The notes beneath the pieces are model-generated. The model had not been told where the DNA came from. It saw only the letters and a program-made list of their open reading frames with translations, and ran no database searches. Below are positions 1 to 6,786 of a stretch of 64,000 bases of DNA, one piece after another. The stretch spans positions 1-64,000 of the forward strand of contig DASZXS010000042.1 of NCBI GenBank assembly GCA_035545735.1, read 5' to 3'. Position 1 is the first letter of the stretch, and each line of letters opens with the position of its first letter. This stretch comes from JAJYKC01 sp035545735. Its GTDB lineage: Bacteria; Acidobacteriota; Terriglobia; Bryobacterales; Bryobacteraceae. The translations under genes and the position numbers were made by a program.

Positions 1-569
1 GGAATGACCGGAGGACGCTCGAAAGTCTCCCTAATTTTCGCTGGCTCCAGCCCTGCCAGGATATTGAACAAATGCTGGAGGAAACGCGTCTGCTACTGAT
101 GCCATCGTTGTGGCTCGAGGGGTTCGGGCTGATCGTAGTGGAGGCCATGCTGCGAGGGATTCCCGTCGTCGCGTCGGATGAAGGAGGGCTGAGAGAATCC
201 ACGCTCGGAGTCGCGCGCCGCGTGCCCGTGTCTCCCATCCGCGAATTCACCGCCGCCTTCGACGACCGCCATCTTCCCGTTCCGGTGATTCCCGGCCAGG
301 ATATCGAACCGTGGGCGAGGGCTTTGTCCGCACTGGCCCGCGAAGCGAATTACAAAACCGAGTCCCGCGCGTCGAAGATTGCGGCGGAACGTTTTGTGTC
401 GGGACTGGAGCCGAATCAGATAGAGCGTTTTTTGCAGAATCTTAACCAGCCAGGTACCAGAGGCGAGCCAGTGGTCCGGGCGCCGTCGAGCCTTTCGCCG
501 GAAAAGCGGGAACTCCTGCTACGCCGACTGCGCGGCTCGCATCAGAAGGAGAAACCGCCCCAAACATGA
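1..569 (+). CDS. Glycosyltransferase family 4, C-terminal part (5' end outside window)
   Basis: This is the C-terminal part of a GT-B fold glycosyltransferase. The frame is open from base 3, so the N-terminus lies outside the window. The visible part shows the GT4 donor-site region: MPSLWLEGFGLIVVEAM, with the two family glutamates, then GIPVVASDEGGLRE. The protein ends in a polar tail containing LSPEKRELLLRRL. That sequence resembles the short connectors between modules of non-ribosomal peptide and polyketide synthases (family knowledge, recognised by eye). The next gene overlaps it by four bases (ATGA), has a closely similar transferase domain and carries the same connector, so the two are tandem paralogues that are probably translationally coupled. 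Sugar donor and acceptor cannot be read from the sequence. The neighbourhood suggests glycosylation of a secondary metabolite, which is inference. Confidence 0.85.
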   Translation, partial: NDRRTLESLPNFRWLQPCQDIEQMLEETRLLLMPSLWLEGFGLIVVEAMLRGIPVVASDEGGLRESTLGVARRVPVSPIREFTAAFDDRHLPVPVIPGQDIEPWARALSALAREANYKTESRASKIAAERFVSGLEPNQIERFLQNLNQPGTRGEPVVRAPSSLSPEKRELLLRRLRGSHQKEKPPQT

Positions 570-2602
570 AGATTCTCCTGGCGCATAATTCGCTCTATTA
601 CCCGGCCCATGGCGGCGGGGACCGGTCCAATCGCCTCTTGATGGAAGCCCTCGCGGCAAGGGGCCACCACTGCCGCGTGATCGCGCGGACCGCCGACTAT
701 GGCCCGAAGGCGCAGGAGGCACTCGTGCGGGACCTCGCCGCCCGCGGCGTCCCGGCGCTTTCTTCCGGCGCGGGCGTGGTGTTGATCCGCCGGAACGGCG
801 TGGAGGTCCATACGGTGGCGAATCATCCCAACCTTCGGGCCTATTTCGCAGTGCAATCGGCCAGTTTCCAGCCGGACATCACCATTGCGTCGACCGACGA
901 TCCCGCGCAAGTGCTTTTAGAAGCAGCACTCCGGCAGGAAGGCTCCCGGATCGTCTACCTGGCGCGTGCGATCCTTCCGCTGCCCTTCGGCCCGGACTGC
1001 GCCTTCCCCAGCCCGGCCAAGACCGCCGCCCTCCGGCAGGTGGACGCGCTAATCGGCGTAAGCCGATACGTGAGCAATTACGTTCAGCAGCATTCCGGAA
1101 TTCCGTCCGTTCATGTTCCGATCTCTCTATTGGAGCCGGGCGATTATCCGGTCTGCGGCCGTTTTGAAAATGAATTCATCACCATGGTGAATCCGTCGGG
1201 CACAAAGGGGATCTCCATCTTTCTCGACCTCGCGCGGACGTTGAATCATCTGCGGTTCGCGGCGGTGCCGACCTGGGGGACGAGCGCCGCCGACCTTGCC
1301 GCGATGCGGGAGGCGGGCAACATCACGATCCTCGATCCGGTCGACGATATCAAAGACATCCTCAACCGCACCAGGGTGATGCTGATTCCTTCGCTCTGGG
1401 CGGAGGCGAGATCGCGCATGGTGATTGAGTCGCTGGTCCATGGCGTGCCCGTGATCGCGAGCGACGTCGGTGGTTTGCGTGAAGCGATGATGGGCGTGCC
1501 CTATGTGCTGCCTGTGAATCCGATCACCCGGTATCATTCGCGCGTGGATGAAAATATGGTGCCCGTCGCGGAAATCCCCCCACAGGACACTTCGGATTGG
1601 GCGCGAACGCTGGATGCGTTGGCCGGCGACCGGGCGCATTGGGAGGACATTGCGGAGCAAAGCAGGAGGGAAGGCTTGCGGTACGCCTCCGAACTCACGG
1701 CGGAGCCGTTTGAGGAAGTGCTGGAGCAGGTCTTGCGCGCGCCGGTGCGGCGCATGTCCACTCCCGAAAAAGCGCCGCTTTCGCCCGAGAAGCAGAAATT
1801 GCTGGCGATGCGCCTGAAGAAAAAGGCCGCCGCTTTGGGCAATCCCTGGTTCCCCGCGATTCCGGACGCACAGGATTCGGCCGTGCGCCTGTTTTGCTTT
1901 CCCTTTGCCGGCGGAGGCTCGGCGTTTTTCCGTGGCTGGCCGGTCGCCCTAGGCTCCGGAATTTCGCCAGTCCCCGTTGTCCCGCCGGGCCGGGAGCGCC
2001 GGTTAAACGAAAAAGCCGTGGAAAATTTCGAACGGCTCGCCGATCTTGTGCAAGAGGCGATTGCGAGCTATCTGGATATGCCCTTCGCGTTTTTTGGCCA
2101 TAGCATGGGCGCGGTGCTTGCGTTTGAAGTGGCCCGGCGGCTGCGGCGCGATCGACAGCCGCTTCCCGCGGCGTTGTTGGTATCGGGCGCCCGCGCGCCG
2201 CAATGCCGGCGCGGTCACGTGCCGCCTCCGGATCCCTCCGACTTGGAATTGATGGAACAGTTGCGCTCGGTCCAGGCGCCCGGAGCGCCGCTACCGGACC
2301 AGCCGGAATTGACACGGATGCTGCTGCCCGCGCTGAGGGCCGATACGAAAGCCTATCGCGGTTATGTTTATGCCGAAGGCGATCCGTTTGCGCTCCCGAT
2401 CTTCGCGTACGGCGGGAAGGAAGATCCCCAGGTCTCCGCCAGCCACCTGGACGGGTGGCGCGAACAGACAACCGAAGGCTTTTCGCTCCGAACGTTCCCC
2501 GGCGGTCACTTTTTCCTTCGCTCAAGCGCCCTGCTGTTCTTATCCGCGGTGAAGGAAGACTTGAACGCGATACCGAAGCGCGCCGCCGCATCCATCCCCT
2601 GA
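566..2602 (+). CDS. Glycosyltransferase family 4 fused to a type II thioesterase
   Basis: This 678-residue protein has two parts. Residues 1-390 form a GT4-type glycosyltransferase: an HGGGDRSNR glycine-rich loop near residue 16, and a donor site around MLIPSLWAEARSRMVIE and GVPVIASDVGGLREA at 272-307. Residues 425-670 form an alpha/beta-hydrolase of the type II (editing) thioesterase family, with FPFAGGGSAFF at 445-455, the nucleophile elbow GHSMG (Ser513), Asp near 620 in GGKEDP and His648 in GGHFF. Between them lies LSPEKQKLLAMRL at 405-417, an NRPS/PKS-like connector that also ends the upstream gene. Type II thioesterases normally are free-standing proteins that clear misloaded carrier domains, so fusion to a sugar transferase is unusual. 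The ATG overlaps the preceding stop (ATGA), which fixes the start. It ends 18 bases from a convergent gene. The triad looks complete, so activity is plausible; the joint role is inferred. Confidence 0.88.
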   Translation: MKILLAHNSLYYPAHGGGDRSNRLLMEALAARGHHCRVIARTADYGPKAQEALVRDLAARGVPALSSGAGVVLIRRNGVEVHTVANHPNLRAYFAVQSASFQPDITIASTDDPAQVLLEAALRQEGSRIVYLARAILPLPFGPDCAFPSPAKTAALRQVDALIGVSRYVSNYVQQHSGIPSVHVPISLLEPGDYPVCGRFENEFITMVNPSGTKGISIFLDLARTLNHLRFAAVPTWGTSAADLAAMREAGNITILDPVDDIKDILNRTRVMLIPSLWAEARSRMVIESLVHGVPVIASDVGGLREAMMGVPYVLPVNPITRYHSRVDENMVPVAEIPPQDTSDWARTLDALAGDRAHWEDIAEQSRREGLRYASELTAEPFEEVLEQVLRAPVRRMSTPEKAPLSPEKQKLLAMRLKKKAAALGNPWFPAIPDAQDSAVRLFCFPFAGGGSAFFRGWPVALGSGISPVPVVPPGRERRLNEKAVENFERLADLVQEAIASYLDMPFAFFGHSMGAVLAFEVARRLRRDRQPLPAALLVSGARAPQCRRGHVPPPDPSDLELMEQLRSVQAPGAPLPDQPELTRMLLPALRADTKAYRGYVYAEGDPFALPIFAYGGKEDPQVSASHLDGWREQTTEGFSLRTFPGGHFFLRSSALLFLSAVKEDLNAIPKRAAASIP

Positions 2603-2620
2603 GCAAGTGGGTGTCGCCCG

Positions 2621-3694
2621 TTAGCTGTGGCGGATCACAAGCACGTCGCCATCCTTGACGATGTACTCCTTGCCCTCTAACCGAAGCAAGCCCTTATCCC
2701 GCAGTCCGGGGTAGCCGTTGTGCTCGATCAGCGCCTGCCAGTTTACCGTCTCGGCGCGGATAAACTTCTTTTCGAAGTCGCTATGAATCGCTCCGGCGGC
2801 TTTCACGGCGGTACTGTTGATCGGTATGGTCCAGGCGCGGCACTCCGTCTCTCCCGCCGTGAGAAACGACATGAGGCCGAGCAGGGAATAGGTCGCCGAA
2901 ACCATGCGTTCGAGACCGGAATCCTGCAACCCGTAGCTTGCCAGGTACTCTCGCGCCTCTTCGGGAGACAGTTCGGCTAACTCGGCTTCTATTTTTCCGC
3001 AAATTGCCGTGACCGCCGTATTCGGACGATGGGCGAGTGCGCCGGTCCGGTAGCTTTCCTCCACTTCGCGAAGGCGCGGCGCATCCTCCTCGCCCAGGTT
3101 CAAGACGTACAGCACCGGCTTTTGCGAAAGGAACTGAAAGCCGCGAATCCGCTTTTCGTCCTCGGAGGAAAATTCCAGCGAGCGAAGGGGAGTATTTTCT
3201 TCGAGCGTGGACTTGCAGCGGGTCAGCAGTTCGAACTCGCGGTCGAGCTCGGGGTTTTTGATTTTCTTGCGGTCCTTCTCCAGCCGCTCCATGCGCTTCT
3301 CGACAACGACCAGATCGCTGAGAATCAGCTCCACATCGACATCTTCGGCGTCCCGCAGCGGGTCCACGGTTTCTTTCTCGTGGGGCACGGTGTCGCTCTG
3401 AAAGACGCGCAGCACATGCGCCAGCGCGTCGACTACGCGGAGGCTGGCCAGATAACTCGGATCGCGTAGCGCCTCTTTCGAAATGGCTGGGAAATCGAGG
3501 TATTCAACGGTGGCGTAGGTGACCTTGGGAGGTGAGAAGAGTTTTGCCAGCGCTTCCAGCCGCGCATCGGGAACTTTGGCGACACCGACACGGGCTTCCA
3601 TTGCGCCCACGCGCGTGGCTTCGTGTACTCCGGTAAGGATCGTAAAAAGCGAGGTCTTGCCCACCATCGGCAGACCGATAATTGCTGTTTTCAT
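2621..3694 (-). CDS. ychF: YchF/OLA1-family ribosome-associated nucleotide-binding ATPase
   Basis: The 357-residue product is a YchF/OLA1-family P-loop NTPase of near-usual length (about 363). The P-loop is GLPMVGKTS at residues 7-15, where most members have NVGKS. A coiled-coil insert with many Lys/Glu follows near 130-165. The base-recognition motif is NLGEED near residue 200; this family has Glu where GTPases have Asp, which explains its preference for ATP. The C-terminal TGS domain runs from about 275 and ends EGKEYIVKDGDVLVIRHS. Family members bind the ribosome and modulate translation and stress responses. The gene is the last of a minus-strand run after crcB and the MoxR gene, with only 21 bases to the latter. 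The Met for Asn in the P-loop is a small oddity. Confidence 0.93.
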   Translation of the reverse strand: MKTAIIGLPMVGKTSLFTILTGVHEATRVGAMEARVGVAKVPDARLEALAKLFSPPKVTYATVEYLDFPAISKEALRDPSYLASLRVVDALAHVLRVFQSDTVPHEKETVDPLRDAEDVDVELILSDLVVVEKRMERLEKDRKKIKNPELDREFELLTRCKSTLEENTPLRSLEFSSEDEKRIRGFQFLSQKPVLYVLNLGEEDAPRLREVEESYRTGALAHRPNTAVTAICGKIEAELAELSPEEAREYLASYGLQDSGLERMVSATYSLLGLMSFLTAGETECRAWTIPINSTAVKAAGAIHSDFEKKFIRAETVNWQALIEHNGYPGLRDKGLLRLEGKEYIVKDGDVLVIRHS

Positions 3695-3715
3695 GCAAGT
3701 TTCAGGGTAGCGTGT

Positions 3716-4675
3716 TCAGAGGGGAACGTCGATTTGCGTCAGGATATCGTTCAAAATGCGCTCGGCGGTTTCGCCATTTCTCGCGGATAGGGTGGCGCGT
3801 GAATTTACGGCGATGCGGTGCGCGCACACGGGTATGGTGAGGCGCTTGATGTCGTCGGGAAGCATATACTCGCGGCCCTCCACCATAGCCAGCGCCTGCG
3901 CGGCGCGATACAGGGCCCGCGCGCCGCGGGGGCTTACCCCAAGCGACAGAGCTTCGTGAGCTCGGGTTTTTTCCACGATGGAGATCAGGTAGTCGACCAG
4001 GGAATCGTCCACGGCCACCCGGTGGACCTGTTCCTGCAGCGCGAGCAGTTCCTCCGATGTGATCACCGCAGCCAGGGGCCCGGCATTGGAGGCATCGCCG
4101 TTCCGTACGATTTGCATTTCCGCATCGCGGCTCGGATAACCGATTTTCAAGCGTAGAAGAAACCGGTCCAGTTGCGATTCGGGAAGAGGATAGGTGCCGT
4201 GGTGCTCCACCGGGTTCTGCGTTGCAATCACCATGAAGGGCTGAGGCAGTGGACAGGCGCGCCCTTCGATGGTGATCTGTACCTCGTTCATCGCTTCGAG
4301 GAGCGCCGACTGGGTCTTCGGCGTCGCGCGGTTGATCTCATCGGCCAGGACGAAATTGGTGAAAATCGGACCTGGCCGGAACTCAAACTCCTCCGTCCGC
4401 GCATTGTAGATGGTGACTCCCAACACGTCGCTTGGCAGCATGTCGGAGGTGAATTGAAGGCGGTGAAAGCCGCAGTCCACCGATCGCGCGAGGGCGTGGG
4501 CCAGGGTGGTCTTGCCAACGCCTGGAACATCCTCGATCAACAGATGGCCGCGCGCCAGCAGGCAAACCAGGGCCAGGCGCACCGCTTCCGCTTTCCCCCG
4601 GATGACAGAGGTTAGCGAGAGCTCCAGCGAGGAGAGTTTCGAGAGTGCCACCGGAGCGGCAAGCATTATCTTCAT
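3716..4675 (-). CDS. MoxR-family AAA+ ATPase
   Basis: The 319-residue product is a MoxR-type AAA+ ATPase, a chaperone-like family that helps assemble or activate partner complexes, often containing von Willebrand A proteins. Walker A is GVGKTT at residues 52-57, Walker B with its sensor sequence is LADEIN at 110-115, and ATQNPVEHHGTYPLPESQLD carries the sensor 1 and arginine-finger region near 150-175. The C-terminal lid includes GVSPRGARAL. Length is typical. MoxR genes usually lie next to a DUF58 gene and VWA-domain genes. Here the neighbours are crcB upstream and ychF downstream, so the partner is not visible. The start ATG is followed closely by crcB's end (60 bases), suggesting co-transcription. 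Confidence 0.93.
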   Translation of the reverse strand: MKIMLAAPVALSKLSSLELSLTSVIRGKAEAVRLALVCLLARGHLLIEDVPGVGKTTLAHALARSVDCGFHRLQFTSDMLPSDVLGVTIYNARTEEFEFRPGPIFTNFVLADEINRATPKTQSALLEAMNEVQITIEGRACPLPQPFMVIATQNPVEHHGTYPLPESQLDRFLLRLKIGYPSRDAEMQIVRNGDASNAGPLAAVITSEELLALQEQVHRVAVDDSLVDYLISIVEKTRAHEALSLGVSPRGARALYRAAQALAMVEGREYMLPDDIKRLTIPVCAHRIAVNSRATLSARNGETAERILNDILTQIDVPL

Positions 4676-4735
4676 TTTAGACGGAATACCGGTGCTCGAA
4701 GGTGCAGCCCGGTTTTTTTCGCCGCCCGGGAGGGT

Positions 4736-5116
4736 TTAGGAACGGCCGGCTCCGGCCAGGTAGCCAAGAAAAACGCCGAGCAGGCACGCGATCATGGAGG
4801 CCGCCACGTAGGCGCAGGCCTTCGGCCACTCGCCGCTTCGCGCCAGGTTGAGCGCCTCCAGGGTGAAGGAGGAAAATGTCGTGAAGCCGCCGCAGATGCC
4901 GGTCATCACGAGCAGCCGGACGGACGGGCTTAGCGCGGCGCGGCTTTGCGGTCCGTAAGCGGCGGCGAACCATCCGATGAAGGCGCAGCCGATGATATTG
5001 ACCAGCAGCGTGCCCCAGGGGAAAGTCCCTCCGGCCAGGCGTGCAAGGGAGAGCGAAAGCCAGTAGCGGCCTACGCTGCCGAATGCGCCTCCCAGGGCGA
5101 CCCAGACAAAATTCAC
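4736..5116 (-). CDS. crcB: CrcB/FluC fluoride channel
   Basis: The 126-residue product is a dual-topology fluoride channel of the CrcB/Fluc family, which exports fluoride across the inner membrane. Four hydrophobic segments are visible at about 3-20, 33-52, 65-88 and 98-120. Hallmarks are the N-terminal GGAFGSVGRYW, the WGTLLVNIIG segment with the conserved pore asparagine (Asn40), and GGFTTFSSF at 76-84 with the phenylalanines that line the fluoride path. Length is normal. A longer frame on the same strand (4677-5186) is a non-coding alternative without any family pattern. I looked for the fluoride riboswitch pattern upstream (5117-5200, minus strand) and did not see it. Confidence 0.95.
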   Translation of the reverse strand: MNFVWVALGGAFGSVGRYWLSLSLARLAGGTFPWGTLLVNIIGCAFIGWFAAAYGPQSRAALSPSVRLLVMTGICGGFTTFSSFTLEALNLARSGEWPKACAYVAASMIACLLGVFLGYLAGAGRS

Positions 5117-5268
5117 CGTGGGCCCTCACCGGACTCGGCGGGTCGTGTTCGATAGGATTCCATAGGGAGCGGCTAACAGTCCACAATATCGCGCCAACCG
5201 CAGGCGCCGCTCAACCGGGTTCTGTTTGGCCCTGGCGTGGAAATCGGCCGGGAAGCTGCGATAGCTGC

Positions 5269-5274
5269 GATAAT
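5269..5274 (+). promoter_or_regulatory. Candidate -10 element of rnpB
   Basis: GATAAT stands 6 bases before the inferred 5' end of the RNase P RNA (5281), the right distance for a sigma-70 -10 box. No good -35 hexamer is visible 16-18 bases upstream, so the call rests on the -10 and on position. Confidence 0.4.
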
Positions 5275-5280
5275 GGAGCT

Positions 5281-5667
5281 TGGATCTCACCGGGTGGACA
5301 GCCGCTGTCCGCTTCCGGCTTCGGCTCGGAAGGGGAGGGAGGAAAGTCCGGTCTCCAGAGGGCAGCATGCCGGCTAACGGCCGGGGGGACGTGGTCAAGC
5401 GCGTTTCACGGAAAGCGCCACAGAAAATATACCGCCGGCCGCAAGGCTGGTAAGGGTGAAATGGTGCGGTAAGAGCGCACCGCGGGCGGAGTAATTCGTC
5501 CGGCAGGGCAAGCCCCATGCGGAGCAAGACCAAATAGGGGAGGAGGGGCGGCCCGCTCCGTTCAACTCCCGGGTAGGTCGCTTGAGCCCGTCAGAAATGG
5601 CGGGCCTAGAGGAATGGCTGTCACCTCGCAAGAGGCACAGAAACCGGCTTACAGCCCGGTAGATCCA
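5281..5667 (+). ncRNA. rnpB: RNase P RNA (bacterial type A)
   Basis: This is the catalytic RNA of RNase P, which matures the 5' ends of tRNAs. Conserved blocks occur in the expected order: GAGGAAAGTCC near 5337, the acagaaaatat element near 5420, ggtaagggtgaaa followed by the GGTGCGGTAAGAGCGCACC hairpin near 5450-5482, gcaagaccaaatagg near 5523, then aggaatggctgtcac and the terminal cacagaaaccggcttac near 5636-5652. The ends were set by the P1 helix: TGGATCT plus ACCGGG at 5281-5294 pairs with CCCGGT plus AGATCCA at 5655-5667, leaving one bulged C. The length (about 387 nt) fits type A. A tRNA gene follows on the same strand 58 bases later. Confidence 0.95.
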
Positions 5668-5725
5668 GCAAACGCGTTTGACCGGCGCGAACGCATTTCC
5701 GTACAATGAGGTTGGTCGGAAGGGC

Positions 5726-5800
5726 GCGGGAGTAACTCAATGGTAGAGTCACAGCCTTCCAAGCTGTTGGTTGCGGGTTCGATTCCCGTCTCCCGCTCCA
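5726..5800 (+). tRNA. tRNA-Gly (anticodon TCC), CCA encoded
   Basis: The cloverleaf is complete. The acceptor stem GCGGGAG (5726-5732) pairs with CTCCCGC. The D-arm is ACTC-AATGGTA-GAGT, and the anticodon arm is ACAGC-CTTCCAA-GCTGT with anticodon TCC at 5758-5760. The T-arm is GCGGG-TTCGATT-CCCGT, and the 3' CCA is encoded at 5798-5800. The anticodon reads GGA/GGG glycine codons. The gene lies just downstream of rnpB on the same strand. Confidence 0.97.
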
Positions 5801-5992
5801 TCGTCGAATCCCTCCAGGGAGCTTCCGGTTGCTCCACAGGTCCCATTCGCGTGCGGCGACGCCGCTCCGCGAGCCCCCACTGTTGAATCGTCCTTAACGC
5901 CCCGAGAAGTAGTGTCCTGCTTGCGGGGCCGTACTGCAATTTCTTAATCGGAGGCACTTGGACTCTCCGAAAAGAACTCAGCGGGATTCAGG
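5801..5992. other. Non-coding interval between tRNA-Gly and small exported gene
   Basis: This interval holds no reading frame with a convincing start or family pattern. The tRNA and the minus-strand gene at 5993 converge here. I see no strong terminator hairpin followed by a T-run. Confidence 0.4.
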
Positions 5993-6265
5993 TTAGGACC
6001 GGGTCGCCGTCTTTTCGGGCCCGCGCTTTCTCCGACTTCGGAGAACGGCTCCAATCGAAACGAGGCTTGTTCCAACGAAAAAAGGAGAGAACTGCTCGAC
6101 GGCGTCCCACACTGGAAGAGGGAGAGCGAGGATGTTGGGGGAGCCCGCACCATCGAGATCCGCCGTCTGGTTGGTTCGAGGTTGAAAAGCGGCACTACTT
6201 GCGGCCACCACGACACCTGAGAGCATCATGAGGACAAGAGCAAGGCCGATGTTTTTCTTAATCAT
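5993..6265 (-). CDS. Small exported protein with C-terminal PEP-CTERM-like sorting tail (candidate)
   Basis: This 90-residue protein has a clear Sec signal peptide (MIKKNIGLALVLMMLSGVVVAASS, cleavage likely near 21-25) and a short polar middle. Its C-terminus has the tripartite shape of exosortase sorting signals: a proline-containing motif (LPLPVWD), a hydrophobic helix (FFVGTSLVSIGAVL) and a basic cluster (RSRRKR). The canonical PEP triplet is absent and nine residues follow the basic cluster, so it is at best a variant. A ribosome site (AGGTAA) precedes the ATG by seven bases. Two sigma-54-type -24/-12 elements lie upstream, the nearer 47 bases from the ATG. Proteins with such tails are commonly co-inherited with exopolysaccharide loci like the one beginning at 6787. 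No homologue is recognised; the function is inferred. Confidence 0.6.
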   Translation of the reverse strand: MIKKNIGLALVLMMLSGVVVAASSAAFQPRTNQTADLDGAGSPNILALPLPVWDAVEQFSPFFVGTSLVSIGAVLRSRRKRGPEKTATRS

Positions 6266-6311
6266 TAAGGTTTACCTGCTCGACAACAAATCCGGCACTG
6301 TCTCCTCTGTT

Positions 6312-6325
6312 GCATTTGGAGGGCC
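6312..6325 (-). promoter_or_regulatory. Sigma-54-type -24/-12 promoter of the small exported gene
   Basis: Read on the minus strand this is GGCCCTCCAAATGC(A): GG and GC dinucleotides exactly ten bases apart, as in the sigma-54 consensus, with TGCA at -12. Its core matches the element at 12255-12268 (both GGCC-Y-T-YY-AAATGCA). The predicted start near 6300 leaves a leader of about 35 bases before the ATG at 6265, with a ribosome site. Confidence 0.5.
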
Positions 6326-6436
6326 GAAGCCGTGAAGATACCTGCGCCTTGAAAATTAACACCGTTGTGACATGCCCGCAGTCTCCCGTACCGGCGAGAA
6401 TGCTACCGAAGCGGCACCTCCACGCAATCCTTTGCA

Positions 6437-6450
6437 GCATTTGTTGTACC
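6437..6450 (-). promoter_or_regulatory. Second sigma-54-type -24/-12 element (candidate)
   Basis: On the minus strand the sequence is GGTACAACAAATGC(T), with correct GG-N10-GC spacing, AC after GG as in the consensus, and the same AAATGC box as the elements at 6312 and 12255. It lies 170 bases before the small exported gene, so it is either an alternative start site or a chance match. Confidence 0.3.
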
Positions 6451-6586
6451 TAACCGTCACTGCGCTTTGGGGCCGCTTTCGTTGCACATCGGAAGGATAT
6501 GTTTTTGCGCTTTCGTACCAGTGTACTCGTAGGCCTTAAAACCTCCCGTGAGAGCCCCGTTCAAGGTCGTTTCAAGGGTTGGTTCA

Positions 6587-6603
6587 GTACCACATGGTAC
6601 AAT
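6587..6603 (+). promoter_or_regulatory. Palindrome overlapping an extended -10 promoter (candidate)
   Basis: GTACCA-CA-TGGTAC (6587-6600) is a perfect inverted repeat. Its right arm runs into TGGTACAAT (6595-6603), which fits an extended -10 element (TGn-TACAAT). No good -35 is seen. It could be the promoter and operator of the activator gene at 6787, with a leader of about 175 bases. Confidence 0.35.
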
Positions 6604-6786
6604 AAAATCAATTTGTTAGAAGTGTGTATCGGATCTGGTCTACGTACGTTGTCACTCTTTAGTCATGGACGTTCCCCACCTTGACCGAGGTATGGAAGCG
6701 TCACTAAACTGAAATCACTTTTCGCTTTATCGCACCGAAAGAGATTGCGAAAACGCTTGGCTAGACGTTAAACGGAGGAGAACTCA

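Larger units (their letters stand above)
6266..6786. other. 521-base divergent regulatory interval
   Basis: The interval separates the small exported gene (minus) from the first sigma-54 activator (plus). It has a lower GC content than its neighbours. It holds two minus-strand -24/-12 elements, and a plus-strand palindrome with an extended -10, all listed separately. Short frames at 6258-6440 (minus) and 6499-6684 (plus) have no ribosome site or family pattern and are not called. Confidence 0.5.

Noticed and set aside
5117..5200. Possible fluoride riboswitch before crcB
   Set aside because: The conserved pseudoknot sequences of the crcB motif are not present on the minus strand here.
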